Below, one piece after another: positions 24,423 to 37,400 of a DNA stretch of 64,000 bases; position 1 is the stretch's first letter; every line of letters begins with the position of its first letter. The position numbers and the translations under genes were made by a program. The notes under the pieces are model-generated. The model had not been told where the DNA came from, searched no databases, and worked only from the letters and a program-made list of their open reading frames with translations. This stretch comes from Populus alba (lineage: Eukaryota > Streptophyta > Magnoliopsida > Malpighiales > Salicaceae): positions 33,928,758 to 33,992,757 of the forward strand of contig NC_133284.1 in assembly GCF_005239225.2 (NCBI RefSeq), in the 5' to 3' direction.

Positions 24423-25690
24423 CTTCCTCCAAGAAGAAGAGGTTTTGGTACACTATTCAAGACACAAATAAGAACCCATTGTCCCTCTCCCCCCCTCTCT
24501 TCTTTTTCTCGAGGGTCTTTTTTGCTCTGTGGTTTGCTCTGTGGTGGTGCAAGACAGAGACAGTGGCAGCTAGGGAGTGAAGAGAGGATGGAAGAGAGGA
24601 GAGAAAGATAAAGAAAGGGAGGGGTTGATTTTTAACAGGGTGGGTTTCACGCTTGTCTCTTTTTGTTTTCTGTTTTTCTTTTTTCTTAATGTGGCAATAT
24701 ATAATAGTATAACATGAAGGTATGTGTTTGGGTTTGGTTTGAAAGTCTTTTTATTTTTTTCCTTTTTGTGCTTTCGGTGTGTTCTGTTTGGCGAGCAGAA
24801 AATGTGCGAAACGGCACACACATCAAGCCGGAACCTCTTTAAAGCCACCGTGCTCTTTGCTGCTCTAGAATTGAGAAAGATAAAAGAGGGACACGCAGGG
24901 ATTTTCGTCTTGGTATTAGAGTTTTCGACTCGCCATGTGAGCATTCCAGAGTTTTTTGAAAAATTAGGTGCTGCTGATGTCAAAAATAATTTTTAAAAAA
25001 TAAAAAAAAATTTTTTTAGCTATTTGAAAAGAACCGCTATCACACTCTCAAACAACCAACTTAGATTGTTTTAGTTCGTTAATATAAAAAATATATATAT
25101 TTTTAATATAAAAAATATTTTAAAAAATAACTGTTATGATATTTAAGAAGAAAGAAAAAACAAAGGGAAAGGGAAAGGAAACAAAAATCACGAGAAGATT
25201 TTGAGCTCGAAATCTTCTTTTTTGCTAGGTGGACTGAGGAAGAAAATTCCCAAAAGACAAGCCATGCAAGAGAACGAACAAGCCAGAGCACTTTCCATCC
25301 ACGCGCATTCACACATTCCTTTTCCACTCGACACCAACCCAGTGCATGAAGTCAACTGCCTTACCTGTCCGTTAGATTCACTGTCTTTAACTGCGTGTGG
25401 TGAACAACACGCAAAAAAAAATAAAGGAAAGAAGCTGACTCTCTCACTCACGTCTTGGTCACCGAATTTAAAAGTTAAAAAATAAAAATCTGGACTAAGA
25501 AAAAACAGGAAAAGAAAAGTCATTAAATTTGATGGTGTCTGGTCGTCTGCGGTGCGGCCAGTGACAGCCTTAGAACCACCATGATAAGGTGTACCCTCCT
25601 CTTTCTTGGGTAAGTGGCATGCACTCAAAAGTTCACCCTCTCTTGGCCTCTTCCTATTTTTCACTCCCGCTTTTTATTTGTTTTGACTTC
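24423..25690 (-). promoter_or_regulatory. 5' leader and upstream region of the D-type cyclin
   Basis: Immediately upstream, on the minus strand, is a long pyrimidine/purine-biased leader (ctctctcttctt-type tracts), common for plant cyclin 5'UTRs. Long open frames here (24570-24983 and 25188-25664, both minus) are low in complexity and match nothing I know; I treat them as chance. Confidence 0.4.
24960..25065. mobile_element. MITE fragment
   Basis: Shares ctgatgtcaaaaataatttt followed by agctatttgaaaag, then aaccgctatcacac and tcaaacaac, with the better copy at 60780-60966. It lies about 540-640 bp upstream of the cyclin ATG. Confidence 0.5.
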
Positions 25691-25699
25691 TTTTTGGCA

Positions 25700-26030
25700 T
25701 CAATTATGTAAGATCAACTCTGTTTTTTTTTTTCCTCTGCTGCCACAGTAAAGACAGGTCATATTGCAAATGTACTATAAAAGATTTTGTGGGTGTCAAT
25801 GGAATCAAAATCTCCCCCCCTGTTTAATGTAATCATGTAAATGCTGTTACTATAGTACTGTTACCTTAACTTATATTTCAAGCAATAAAAAAAATGATTT
25901 CATTAAAAAAAAATTAACCTCTACTAATTTCTTAGATTCAAAAATAATCTAAATAACCATATAAAAAATATAGTTTGATTTTAAAAAATATCAAGATAAT
26001 ATTTTTTTAAAAATATTAAAATGATAACAT
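25700..26030. other. AT-rich spacer, nothing recognised
   Basis: Poly-C/T and A-rich stretches only; no frame or RNA gene. Confidence 0.5.
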
Positions 26031-26920
26031 TCTAGATTAATTCGCGCTAACTTGTCAAAGTTACTACCCAAAGTCATGAGATAAAAGGAAAGTCAAGAGA
26101 AATTATGAAACACAATTCTGAATCAACCTAATGTTAACAAATAAAATTAAAAATAAAATTCAATTAAAAAAATGAGTTGAAACAACCCGGATTAACATAT
26201 CAAACTTGGATCAAGTCAATCGATCAAACTCATAATCCGAGTCATAGAACCATGATAATTTCATATAATGCAAACCAAAACAAATTATAAAACATAATTT
26301 TCAATCAACATAATATTAAAGGATGAAATTGAAAAATAAATCAACTAAAAAAAGAACAAATAAAACCTGAGTCAGCTAGCCTAACCCACGACCCATGTTA
26401 TATGATTATGGTAAACCCATGAAAAACATATGAAAAAATATTATGAAATTCAATTCCCAACAAACTTAATGTTGAATGATTGAATTAAAAAAAATAAAAA
26501 AAAATAACCAGAGTTAATTTAAATTAACCTACCAAATCCAAGTTAGGAAACCGAGATAACTCCATAGAAAACAAATTAAAAAAATTATTAACCAATCTAA
26601 TATTGAATAATGAAATTAAAAAAAAAACATTAATTAAAAGAAGGACAAAAAAAAAACCAAAATTCAAACTAACTAACTAGCAAAACTCGTGTCCTGGATC
26701 ATAAGATCGTGATAGCTTCATAAAAAACAAATTAAAAAAACAATTATAAAACTTAATTATTTATTAATTTCATGTTAAAAAATGAAGTTGAGAAAAAAAA
26801 AAATAATTTAAAAAAAAATAAAGAAATTATTCAAGCCAACACGGCTAACTCCTAAGATTTGTAACTCATGTTATATAATCAGGATAACTACATAAAAATT
26901 AAATTATGTTAATGTTTTAA
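26030..26920. repeat. A-rich degenerate tandem array (array B), five units
   Basis: The landmark aattctgaatcaacctaatg / ttaaaggatgaaatt recurs at about 26113, 26298, 26451, 26586 and 26753, spacing 135-185 bp. Between landmarks each unit has (c/t)aacccg..gttatatgatt..ataac and caaattataaaac words. Same family as 39.9-41.4 kb. Confidence 0.8.
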
Positions 26921-29600
26921 GTTTCTTGGATATAAAAATATTGAAAGAAAATATAAGTTAATATTTTTGTGATGCAAATATATTTCCGTAAAACAATTAC
27001 ATCGCGGCACCAATCATACATTCAAAGTTGCTCTCACGATGCATATGCTTCAGCTAACTCCACTAATCTCCTCGATTAATAAGAAATTATAATTTTAATC
27101 TCAACCAGGCAGATGCATCATGCCACCATTGTCACGGTCAACATAATTGGTCTCATTTCCCATTTTTCCACGCAGTGGGTGTCTGTTGCGAGACTATCAA
27201 CAGTTCAAACCAGTGGGCATTTTTCCACCCTATATTCCTAAGAATCGAAGAGCATGATCATGTGTTTGAACAATTTCCGCATCTCGATTTACATTTCTCG
27301 GGAAGTAAATTCATCTTCTTCTTTTTTAAAATGCACCTAACACATGTAGAATTATTAAACAACGTAGTGGACAAAAGGGATTATTGACCTTACAGAAGTT
27401 AACACCGAGGAACTTCCAAAAGTTCTTCTTCTTCTCGTATGTAGACAGAAGTTAACTTCCGAGACAACACCACGCATATGGCAACAATTAGTTCTCTTCC
27501 CCAGAATAATTTTGGTGGCTTGCATCTTGGATCTATTTCAAGCATCCATTTGCAATGATGCAAAACAATATGGCTCGATCCCCACTTCCATGTAGATTCT
27601 CTTTTACTGGTGGCATTAATCTTGAAATGAAGGAGTCGAGGAAGGAAATTTCATGGTCGTAACCTCGCCCGTCTTGGCAAGAGTCGATGCACTGTTATTC
27701 GTCAGCAAATCGCACTCCACCTTTTCATCATAAGCATCATGAATTAGCTGTAATATCTTCCTTGTTGATAGTCAAAATTAACAATCTTTAGCACCGAGTC
27801 TAGCTCTCCAATATTTGGTTCTAAGCAACACTTTCCCACTCACCGAATGATATCTCGAGGATTGAGAATCAATCCACCATGGCAGGGCTTCTGGGAGTCT
27901 CGGGTGTTGTCGTTGTTTTTTGAGAGGAAAAAATGGTAATATCGTGGCAAATTTTAGTAAATTGTATCATTCTCTCCTTGTAGACTATAATTTCACAAGT
28001 ACACTTCAATTAATGGGGGCATAAACAAGGTGAATACCAACTTTAACCACCGAGCCAAGTCCGAATCAGTACCTGGTTCCATGGCTGTCGACATCATAAT
28101 ATAGCCAGGGCATTTATGAAAGACTAGGACTAAGAACAATCCACCATGGCGATTAAATCAACTTCTAGTGAATAAAAATGAAAACGTTAATTTGATCTGT
28201 TGTTGACATAGCACCATGCTTTCCAAGCACCTCCAGCTTTTCGGTGACTGTGGCTGGATTCTATTTTTATTGTGTTTCGTTGACAGTGGCTGCTTTAAAG
28301 ATTCAAAAATCAAACCACAAAGCGCTCACTAGTTAGAGAGAGGTAAATTTGTCATCCACTATAACTAAAACCTTTCAAACTCACCAATGATGTCTCACTT
28401 TGCCTGTGACCCCAGAAAACTGTGTGTACGCATCCATCGCACAACTACTCAATAAAGTGCCCAGCTGAAACTGGCACCTTTGACTCATCCTCGATTAACT
28501 AGTCACATGGTAGCCACTATGGGCATATCTGTGTTTGGAAATGTAATAATAATAAAAAATTTAATATTTTTTATTTTAAAATATATTAAGATATTATTTT
28601 TATTTTTAAAAAATTATTTTTGATATCAAAAAACCAGTACAAAAATATTATATAAAAAACTAATATTTTAGAAAACCCAATGATATCAGATACATCTGGA
28701 CTGTGACATTGTGTATTCCAGGCGCAAAGCCAATGATTTACAAGTGCTCATAATTAATGATGTTGGAAGATCTCGATCGATTAAGTAAATGGGTGATGAT
28801 TATGATCAAATGCCGGAGGAGGACGGGGGATTAATACCAGAGATTCTAACCGAAAGACAGGCCAATGAACGCATGCATCTCTTGAACCAAGTGCTTCTAG
28901 TTAACCTATCCCATCAATGCAAAGGTAAACATGATGAGCTCTAACGATAAAGATTTATACTTTAAATCAACAGAGAAAGCACCTACTCATACACAGTCAT
29001 ACTGTACTTCAAGAGTGAAAGCAACCACTCACCTAATAATTTGATTAAAGTTAAAACCAGTAATATTCTTAGACACTGGCTCAGAAGTCTGACGCTGTCA
29101 ATGCTTATCCTGCAACAAATTGCAAGCGCGTCTGTCAAGATTTTGGGTTTTCCTCTTCTTCTTTTTTCTTGAAAAAAAATGAAGTCCTTGCTGTAAGCTT
29201 TTGGTGATGGATAATTAATCGCATTCCAAGTATCAAAAGAGATAATTGGGGGTGCCTAAAGCTTGGTGGCGTTAGGGTTACTGCAATCTGAAATGCATCA
29301 GCTGAGATCTTAATTTGAAAGGGCACTAATCCAAGGCTTTCAAATAAAGCTCAACCCACAAGGGCGATAACTGGTATCCTCTTGTCTTCCAAATGACTAA
29401 ATATCCTTTTTACATGAGACGATCTGAACTAAAGTTGTTTGTCAAGAGCAAGATCCCTGGAGCGGGTATGAATCTCTGTGTGCACGAGAGTTCATCTGTG
29501 TGCGTGTGGGAGGAATAACATACAGATGATGAAAACTAAAGTTGGAGCACGAGCATAGCAGCAGGAAGATCTAAAACAGTCTCTGAATGAAAGCACACTG
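26921..29600. other. Intergenic DNA; no gene recognised
   Basis: Mixed-composition sequence with no frame that resembles a known protein. 27175-27387 (+) and 29135-29326 (-) are short and unsupported. An AT-rich MITE-like segment with gtgtttggaaatg at its left edge lies at about 28530-28680. Confidence 0.4.
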
Positions 29601-29844
29601 AACTCTTTATATTACTGAAACACGCTGCGACAGCTGGTCATTAACAGCCCAAGAAAACATACGAGTAATAAAATTATCTTGCAAAGTGAGATATATCCAT
29701 GGAAAATACTAGGTCAAGAAAGAACTCCTCAAGGTGGAGGAAAAAAAAACTAGCATCACTAAAACCTAGTGTTCTTTACAAAGCAGTTCATTCTACTTGT
29801 CGCTTCTTCACACTGGACATCCTGAAGCATCACTTTGCATCACT

Positions 29845-32788
29845 TTAGTACGGTGGTGGAGGATAGATTCCAGGAAACGGGCCTGGAGGGAGAACAAAAA
29901 ATGGAGTCAAAATGATTATTGTAACATTATTACCAGAAAGAATATCAGTCTCTGACTCTCTAAGTACGAAATGAACTGTTCAGTTACCTGGAGGATAGTA
30001 GGGTGAAGCTTGAGGTGGAGGTGGATATGGTTGTGGAGGATATGCTGAAGGAGCCGGATACGGTGCAGGAGGATAAGTTGCAGCTGGTGGTGGGGGATAC
30101 GCTGATGGTGGATAAGCTGAACTAGGTGGGTATGATGGATAAGGAGATGAGCCTGTGTATGCTGTCGATGGTTGTCCATAAGGAGCTCCATGCGCTGGTG
30201 GTGGTGCAGAGTAATATGAGACTTGAGGAGCAGGGGCTCCATATAGTGGTGCTGAAGGAGCATGGCCTGCTGCTGCTTTCTGCAAGAAATAATACACAGT
30301 TATTCAGCTTCCACCAATCAAAATATCTTCATAAAAGATAAGAGCTCTTTCAGTATATGTAATTGAAAGTTGTAACAGCACCATAGAGATAGCTTACATT
30401 GGCATTTGCATAGTGCATTATCAATCTTACTTCTCCAGCATACCTGTGATCACGGAAAAAAACAAATGCACACACTTTAGAAAAGATGTGCTATGAGACT
30501 ACTACCAAACAGGCGAAAAACATATGTAACCAGTGAACTCACACATCATGATTTGGAGCAAAAACATGGCAGTGCGTGTGTCTGTTATCAATGACGCAGC
30601 ATATTTGGTTTATTGATATCTAATCCAGGAGTATCAATGCAACTTTTTGTGAGATATGAAATTAGCCTAACTAATTTGGTCGAGGAATGGAGGGGTTGTG
30701 AAAATTTATTAACACCATGTTTGGATGGAAGGGTGAGGTTGGTGTATGTTTGGCATTATGGTAGCGTTTGGGGTTGCAGTTTGAAAATATAGGTTTAAGA
30801 AAAGCTACAAATTGTAGCTTTTCTTGACCAAGGTTTCAAGAGAGTTTTTAGCACAACCCATGCAAAACCGTGGTGTGTGTTGATTAACCAAATACTTTTA
30901 AAATTATGATTGGTGGAAAATACAGTTTCAACCGCATCACACCACACTACCAAGGCCCACACTTCTTTTTTGGTTATGCAAGGGAATGGAATGGAAAGGA
31001 AGGGAATGGAGATTAAAAAAAAAAAGATAAAGAGTGACTATTGAATTACAAAAATAGCCTTTAAATGGGTAAAAAGTTAGTTTTTTAATCTTAGTAAAGA
31101 TTATGTGTCATTTTAATAATCTTAACCCCATTAAACACTTCTTATTCTTAGTAAGGGTTATTTGTGTCATTTAATAATCTTAACCCCACTAAACACCCTA
31201 ATTTGGGGTGTTGAGATTTTTAATTTATTTGAAGGGTTTGAACCCTCCAAACCCCACCTTTCCTTCCATTTAGTAGTGAAAACCAAACAAAGATGGGAGG
31301 GTTTTAGCCCCATCTTTTCCTCCTCTACCCCTCAACCCTCCTAAACAAACATAGTATAAGGATGAAATGTGCATATGAGCCACTTCATATCTGCCCCAAA
31401 AACAATATGGTCACTCTAAAGAGAAGCAAAGAGTTGTATTCTTTCAGCCTCAAAATGGAAAGACAATATCCTCCACAAAGCATTAAGGCAATATCCTAGT
31501 CCTGTGTTTCAAACTTGAGTGGTCATTTCTTCCCCATCTTTGCCTCACAAAGTTGAAAGCATACAGATGGAGAAACCTTACCAAATTGCAAGCAATAGCA
31601 TTCAGTGGCCAGTGGGAAGAAATCTAACACATAAAAGTTGATAAATTGAAACTAAATATAGTGGAAAGCACCAAAATTAATTTGCACTTGATTTCCAATA
31701 TGGTATAACATCACCACAAAATCAAATCATACAACAGTTTGTCAATGCAAAAAAACCTCGCATGTATCCTTAGACATGCACTCTAACTGACATCCAATTC
31801 AATGTCTAAAATCTTCATTTTCCTTCTTTGATATGAATTCAACGCAATATACCAAATGGCTTGTATCTCATTAGTACTCTTGCAAAACAGGAGACAAAAA
31901 GTCTCGAGCTCAGGCCCGAACTTTACCAATCCATCATTAATTCTATGTACAAACCATCAAAATCAGAACACATGTTTTTCAAAAGAAGCTAATCGCCCCA
32001 TTCTAATCAAATAGAAATCACTATTTCAGAATAGTGGCATTCAATGAAAGGGAACTTAACAGATAAAGCTAGACCGATCCTCTTTCGCAGTTAAATCATG
32101 CAAATTGCAGTTATAATTACCTTCCAGTTTTAGTTTGAAGTGGCCAAGTTGTATCGTCAAAACCCTGCGATAGAACCTTTTGCATTTGAATCCTATACAC
32201 AGTAACATAAACAAAAATAAAATTAAATGTCAAATTAAAGCCAAAAGGATCAGCAGAGAAAAGCATAACTAAATAAAAGAGGTTAAAGACTAATTACTTT
32301 CCGCTGCCGATAAAATCATCAAAAGTTAGGGTATTGCTGTTCCAAACAGCAACACCTATCTCTCTTAACCCTTCAATTAGTGTAAACACAAACTTCTCTT
32401 GGAATGTAGGATTTTTGCCTCCATCTAAAAAAAACAATCATTATAAATACTAGTTCTGCTCAAAATAAACTTCAAATTAAAGCCAGATTGAGATCTAAGT
32501 GCAGAATAATAGAAGATTAAGTACCAGTGCAGGTTCTTGTGCGAAACTTATTGCTACCATATTCAACACAAACGTAAGGATCTTGTCTCGAAATCCATTC
32601 AGTGTCCTTCAATTTAGTACACCCAACAACTGCATAAAAAAACAAATAACAAATAACAATCAATTTCAAAACATAAAAAGAAGAACGTAATAAAGCGTTT
32701 GCTTAATCACGTGAAATAAACCAAAATTAAGAAGGAAAAAAATACCGGTGACTTCAAGAAGATGGCCCTGAATACCAGAAACCGACAT
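29845..32788 (-). CDS. C2-domain protein with Pro/Tyr-rich C-terminal tail, complete, 7 exons
   Basis: Exons (minus): 32788-32746, 32629-32525, 32424-32298, 32192-32121, 30443-30398, 30279-29988, 29882-29845; 723 nt, 240 residues. A single C2 domain covers about residues 5-130: GIQGHLLEVTVVGCTKLKD, RQDPYVCVEYGSNKFRT, GGKNPTFQEKFVFT, LTFDDFIGSGKI, GEVRLIMHYAN. The tail from about 132 on is rich in AYPP/YPPPP-type repeats. This architecture is that of the SRC2 / elicitor-responsive C2 proteins, small peripheral proteins that bind phospholipids, some in a Ca2+-dependent way. Calcium binding is uncertain: the first loop is KDTEW and only some acidic positions are clear. The fourth intron (1.68 kb) is enlarged by transposon insertions. 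The shadow frame at 29916-30263 is the same exon out of phase. Confidence 0.93.
30711..31357. mobile_element. MITE in intron 4 of the C2 gene, itself interrupted by another MITE
   Basis: The left end ACACCATGTTTGGATGGAAG matches the inverted right end ATACTATGTTTGTTTAGGAG, both followed by GG(T)GAGG-like sequence. Inside is a ~50-bp direct duplication (cttagtaa..aataatcttaacccc at 31091-31139 and 31147-31196). Its left part is broken by the element at about 30748-30962. Confidence 0.6.
30748..30962. mobile_element. hAT-like MITE nested in the intron 4 element
   Basis: Left end tttggcattatggtagcgtt, right end ccgcatcacaccacactacc followed by aaggccca: an imperfect inverted pair of the type TTTGG..TGGTAG..GGTTG seen in other hAT-like MITEs here. 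About 215 bp, non-coding. Confidence 0.5.
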
Positions 32789-32919
32789 TTTACAAGATAG
32801 CTATAGAGAGAAAAGAAAAGCGAGGAGGCTTGTAATATTTATCCACAAGACGGTTGACTTTGAAATAAAACCACGTCGAAGGCTGATTAATCAATCGCTG
32901 CTTGGTTTTAAGCAGCACG

Positions 32920-32928
32920 TTTATATAT
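32920..32928 (-). promoter_or_regulatory. TATA box of the C2-domain gene
   Basis: TATATAAA on the minus strand, about 135 bp before the ATG, leaving a leader of about 100 nt. It sits in a GC-richer patch (cgcgcatatataaacgtgct). Confidence 0.55.
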
Positions 32929-34493
32929 GCGCGTCTGGGCGTGCGTGGTTGTTTTTCCATGGGTCCTTAGAGTTGAAGAAAGAAAAACTGCAGTGATTGT
33001 CTGGGTAATTTCGTTTTTAATGTTTGGAAACTGGTTTACGCGCCTTCGTCAGTAACACGCTCTTTCTTATTCCCCACGAGTCTCCTGCCTAATCAAATTC
33101 AGCCTTCTCTTCTTCTTTCTTTTAAGTTGTCAACGTTTTTTTGCTTAATTTTTTTCGGGAAAAAAAAATATAGCATTGAGTTTTTCTCTTGTTATAAAAA
33201 ATTAAGAGTATTCTTCTTGTCCGAGTAGAGGTAGAAATTGGAAATTAAATTAAAAAAAGGGAGATGACTTATTCTTTTTCCCGAAGAAAATAAAATCATT
33301 GATTTTCTCTTTTTGTGAGATAAGTTGAATATTGGATATTGCGACACATAATTTTTATTTAAAATTATATTAATGGTTATCATTTTAAATTATTTTTTGT
33401 TCAAAAATATATTAAAATATATTTTTTTTTTTTTTAAAAAGTTATTTTTAATATCAACACATCAAAATAATATAAAAATATACATGAAAATTAAATTTTA
33501 AAAAAATAATAATTTAAAACTTAAAAAAATGTGTTGCAAACCACGTTCTCTAAATAGACTTTAAGAAGATAAAAACATCTTAAATATTTGTTACGTTACC
33601 TACTTGTTTTTTAAAATAATTTTTATTTTAAAATATATTAAAATAATATTTAAAAATCAAAAGCTTTTCCAATAAAAAAAAATGGAATCAAAACCTAACT
33701 AATCGAGAGGACCGCTTCTATTATATAGATCCATTAAAATGCATTGAACAAAGAATTTTTCGATGAACAAAATATGGTTACCAAACACGACATATTCTTA
33801 GCCACAAAATTAGATTATTCGTAAGAATAATTTTAGATCACTTCACCAGCTACAAACAAGTGAGCACAACGTTTTTTTAATTATCTGTTCTTTAAATTAA
33901 GAGAGACAGCTTATTGACCCAGGACATGTACAATCTGGAAGGCAACTAGGGAGCCCACCTTCATTATTTTTCAAAAAAGAGAGAAACGAAGGCCACCTTC
34001 ACCTTCACCGCGTCTTTTTTTGACATTGACCAAGTAGTTGAATGGTCCAAGTCTACAATAAGTGAGGTTAAATACTATTCTTCACGTGCAGATAAAACAA
34101 TGGGCTAGGGCTGTTGTGTTCGTGTCTCGTTGCTGACAATCACAACCTCGAACAGAAGCGAGAACCAGGTCGCGAGCCGTGTAGGCAAGAACAGCTTGTG
34201 TTCTTGAAATTCGAAGTAAATTTGCTTATAACCATTTCCAAATAATATCAATTTACTAATGTACAGAGCAGTACAATTTTTTCAGAATAAAAATAATGAA
34301 ACAATTCCCACTAATTTGATGCCACAAAATAATGCACTGATTATTGTCGCCTCCAGCCTGCCTTTTGACTAACAAAAAATAACAAGCCAGATAAAAGACC
34401 TTGGCGGAACGCATCACCAGCAGGTACGCGTATGACCAGCGAACTGATTTTATGTACAGATCTTTGCAGGAGGACACAAGGGCTCCTCCTTGC
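32929..34493. other. Spacer between the C2 gene and PTEN2
   Basis: The left part is the C2 gene upstream region, the right part the PTEN2 3'UTR and flank. An AT-rich MITE-like stretch with atatattaaaata and atatcaacacatcaaaataa words lies at about 33370-33560. No gene recognised. Confidence 0.5.
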
Positions 34494-37400
34494 TCACTCA
34501 CTTTCGTAGTCTTCATCATCTCCAAAGGTAAAAACAGATGCATCAGCAGCCATTGCCTTGAATTCACTTTGGGAGTTGTTAGCCTCAAGGCTTGAGACAG
34601 TTCCACCCACGGCTTCAATTTTAGGCTGAGCGGGGGCATGCGACTTCTGGGAGCCCGTGTTTCCCAGAGAAAACTGTTCAGTTGCTTGGGTTAAACTGGC
34701 GACTTTATCTGTTTTGTTATCAGTTCCAGAACCAGGGGCAGGTGTGGCAGCTGTTTCACCCCCTGCAGAGGATGCTTGAGCCTGCTTTTGTTTGGAAGAT
34801 ACTGATTCCTCTACCTCACTATCCGAGAACACATCATCTTTATCATTACTTGCTGAGTCTTTATTTTGGTTTGGTGCAGTTGAAGTTGCATCAACTGATG
34901 CAGGAGCAGTACTTGAACCTTCATCTGATTTCTTCACAGCAGTTTCAATATTTGACCTGGTTGAAACAGTGCCATCATAATCTACTAGCACGACCTCAAC
35001 CTGAAATCCTGGGGAAGGCAGTTTCCTCTGCACAAAAATCCAGCCATATTATTATGTAGATAGAGAAGGTTGAAAACATTGATATCGACAAAGTTACAGC
35101 CATTCCAACTCTAGTTAACAAATAAAAAATAATCTAGCTATCGAGAATTAGTTAGTTATTGCTGCTCCAAGGACAAGCAATTCTTCAGATAAACAATTAA
35201 CAACAAAATGTTCAAGGTCCTTTACCTTATCAAACCCATCAATATCGCTGGTGTTCAAGATTTTTCTGTTCTCCATAAACTGCGTGTTCAACCAACTGAA
35301 ATTGCAAAGGAGCATATGTAAAGCACTTCATTTTCTATTCTTAAAATCTAAAAAGAGATCCATTCACAAGGGAGAATAACAGGGAACTGACAAGTAAAAA
35401 TCCCCTTGGCGGTCATGAAAATGAACTTTGAAGTCTCCAGCCACCTCCGTCAGACCAGGCTCCCCTGGCAAAGCAAAGACCATAACCCCTTTCTTGGGAG
35501 CACTAAACCAATAATCTTCTGGCTGCAAAAGGAAAGAAGCATTTGTGAAAACTCAAATGCTTACAAGGATGAAGCAGAGTTCAGAATAAATTTTAAAAAA
35601 ATCTTGGGATGGACAGAGATCCAAAAGAAAACTTTTAATGGAGTATTGACACTTTACTTATTGCTGCCATGTACCCAAGGAGACCTACCGACAAATCCTT
35701 GGTTCTGGGATGCTTTTTTGAGGAGAAGAGAACACCTGTGAATAGGGGAAAGCATTAGAGAAATCCAAACTAAGGTAGCATGGTAGTGTGTTATTTTAAC
35801 TAAAATTTGGGCTGCCTTTATTTTTGTTCAAATATTTTATTCCCAATCTCAATGTACTACAGATATGCCTCTTCTACACGTGTATACACCCATAAGCTTG
35901 CGTGGAAGACACACACACATGTTAGAATTGGGCAAGGATTGAGTCTATAGCTGTCTTTCAATTCATCAAAATATTAGTAAGAAAGAAATAGATAGAGAAA
36001 CAAAAGGAAGCTAGTACCCAAGCATATGCAATGTAGTCCTACAAACTAAACATTACAAAGCAAAGACAGGTTACAGAGTTCACAAAGAAGAAATCAAATC
36101 TGAGAATAAGGTCAGATCAATCAATAAGCTAAATATACGCTGGTAAAACCATCAAATAGAGCAGACCCAGATAATTTTTTATAATAAAGTATGAAGGGGG
36201 AACAACATGAACAAAATGAGCAGACATTAACCTTCTTGCAGTAAATAAAAAAGGCACAGCAAAAATAACAAAACGCACCATTATGATCAGAGATGGTAAT
36301 AGATGGCCTGATCCAATAAGGGCACCTGTGAAGCCGAAATCCCCTGAGCATGCACCTGCTTAAATGGTGTTGTCAGTAACAACAAAAACAAAGATGCTTG
36401 CAAAAAACATTGAGCCAGAAGTATACCTACGCCCAGGCTGGTTTTCTCCATTGAAGTATGTTAAGATGCGCTCAAAATATTTTACATATCTCTTCAAAAA
36501 AGGAAAAAAAAATTCTTAGACAAGATATACAGAACCTCAACATATAGAGGAAGTATCCTCAATGTGCATTTTTGAATAAATAAATGCCAATAATTAACCC
36601 ACAATTTGACTGGGCAGAACAAGCCCTTTTGCATCAAAACACCTCTTCTGGTTGTAGTAGTCAATAGACTCCTCCGCGGTAGGGAAAAACTGCATAAAGA
36701 TGGAAAATGAGTCTACAGATGAAAAAACCTCAGCCAGAAAACAGAAGTGTGTCACTCTATGTCCCTTCCAATTCCTCTTTATTAAGGAACATGTCATATA
36801 TCTGACCTTTAAGTAAAGAAGAAGGCTAGAAATCATCAGCCCTGTCCTTGCCATCCCAGCCTTACAGTGCACAACCACGACATTCTCAATATCCTCCTTC
36901 AACCACAAGTAAGCACTTTGACAGAATGATGTTATTAGCTGAATTGGGGGGCAATTGTGGTCATCAAATGGAAAACTAGCCACCTGATGCAAGTGTTCAA
37001 CATAGAATATATAAGAATCAACCATATGGCTTTCCTCCAGGCACTTAGTCCATACAAGGAACAGCCTCAGCAAGACTGACATTAAACATGAAACGACACA
37101 GGTAATGTTGCATTCACCTTTCCTTCAAACAACGATGCATCATACAGCCTTTCACAACAAAGATTGTATACTTTATACTTGTCCTGCACATAGAAAGTGA
37201 ATCAAAGGTAAAACAGAATATTTTGATACTAGAAATGAAATAAAGATTAAAATTCAACTGCTTCATGAATGGAGAAGCTAACTTCAGAACCAAAAGGTTT
37301 CTTTTTTTATTTAAATTGAGTTGAGCATGGCCCCAAGAAAACAACTATATTAGCAACATACAGTAAAAGATATAACTTATAACTGCCCATTAGCTAGAGT

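Noticed and set aside
24570..24983. 137-codon minus-strand frame
   Set aside because: Lys/Pro/Ser-rich translation of biased leader sequence; overlaps the cyclin 5' region.
25188..25664. 158-codon minus-strand frame upstream of the D-type cyclin
   Set aside because: Contains low-complexity Phe/Leu and Ser runs, no known domain, no splice partner; consistent with a chance frame in promoter DNA.
26030..26920. CRISPR-like array
   Set aside because: Units are 135-185 bp, degenerate, without a constant repeat and variable spacers, and the genome is a plant.
29916..30263. 115-codon His/Leu-rich minus-strand frame
   Set aside because: It is exon 6 of the C2 gene read out of phase.
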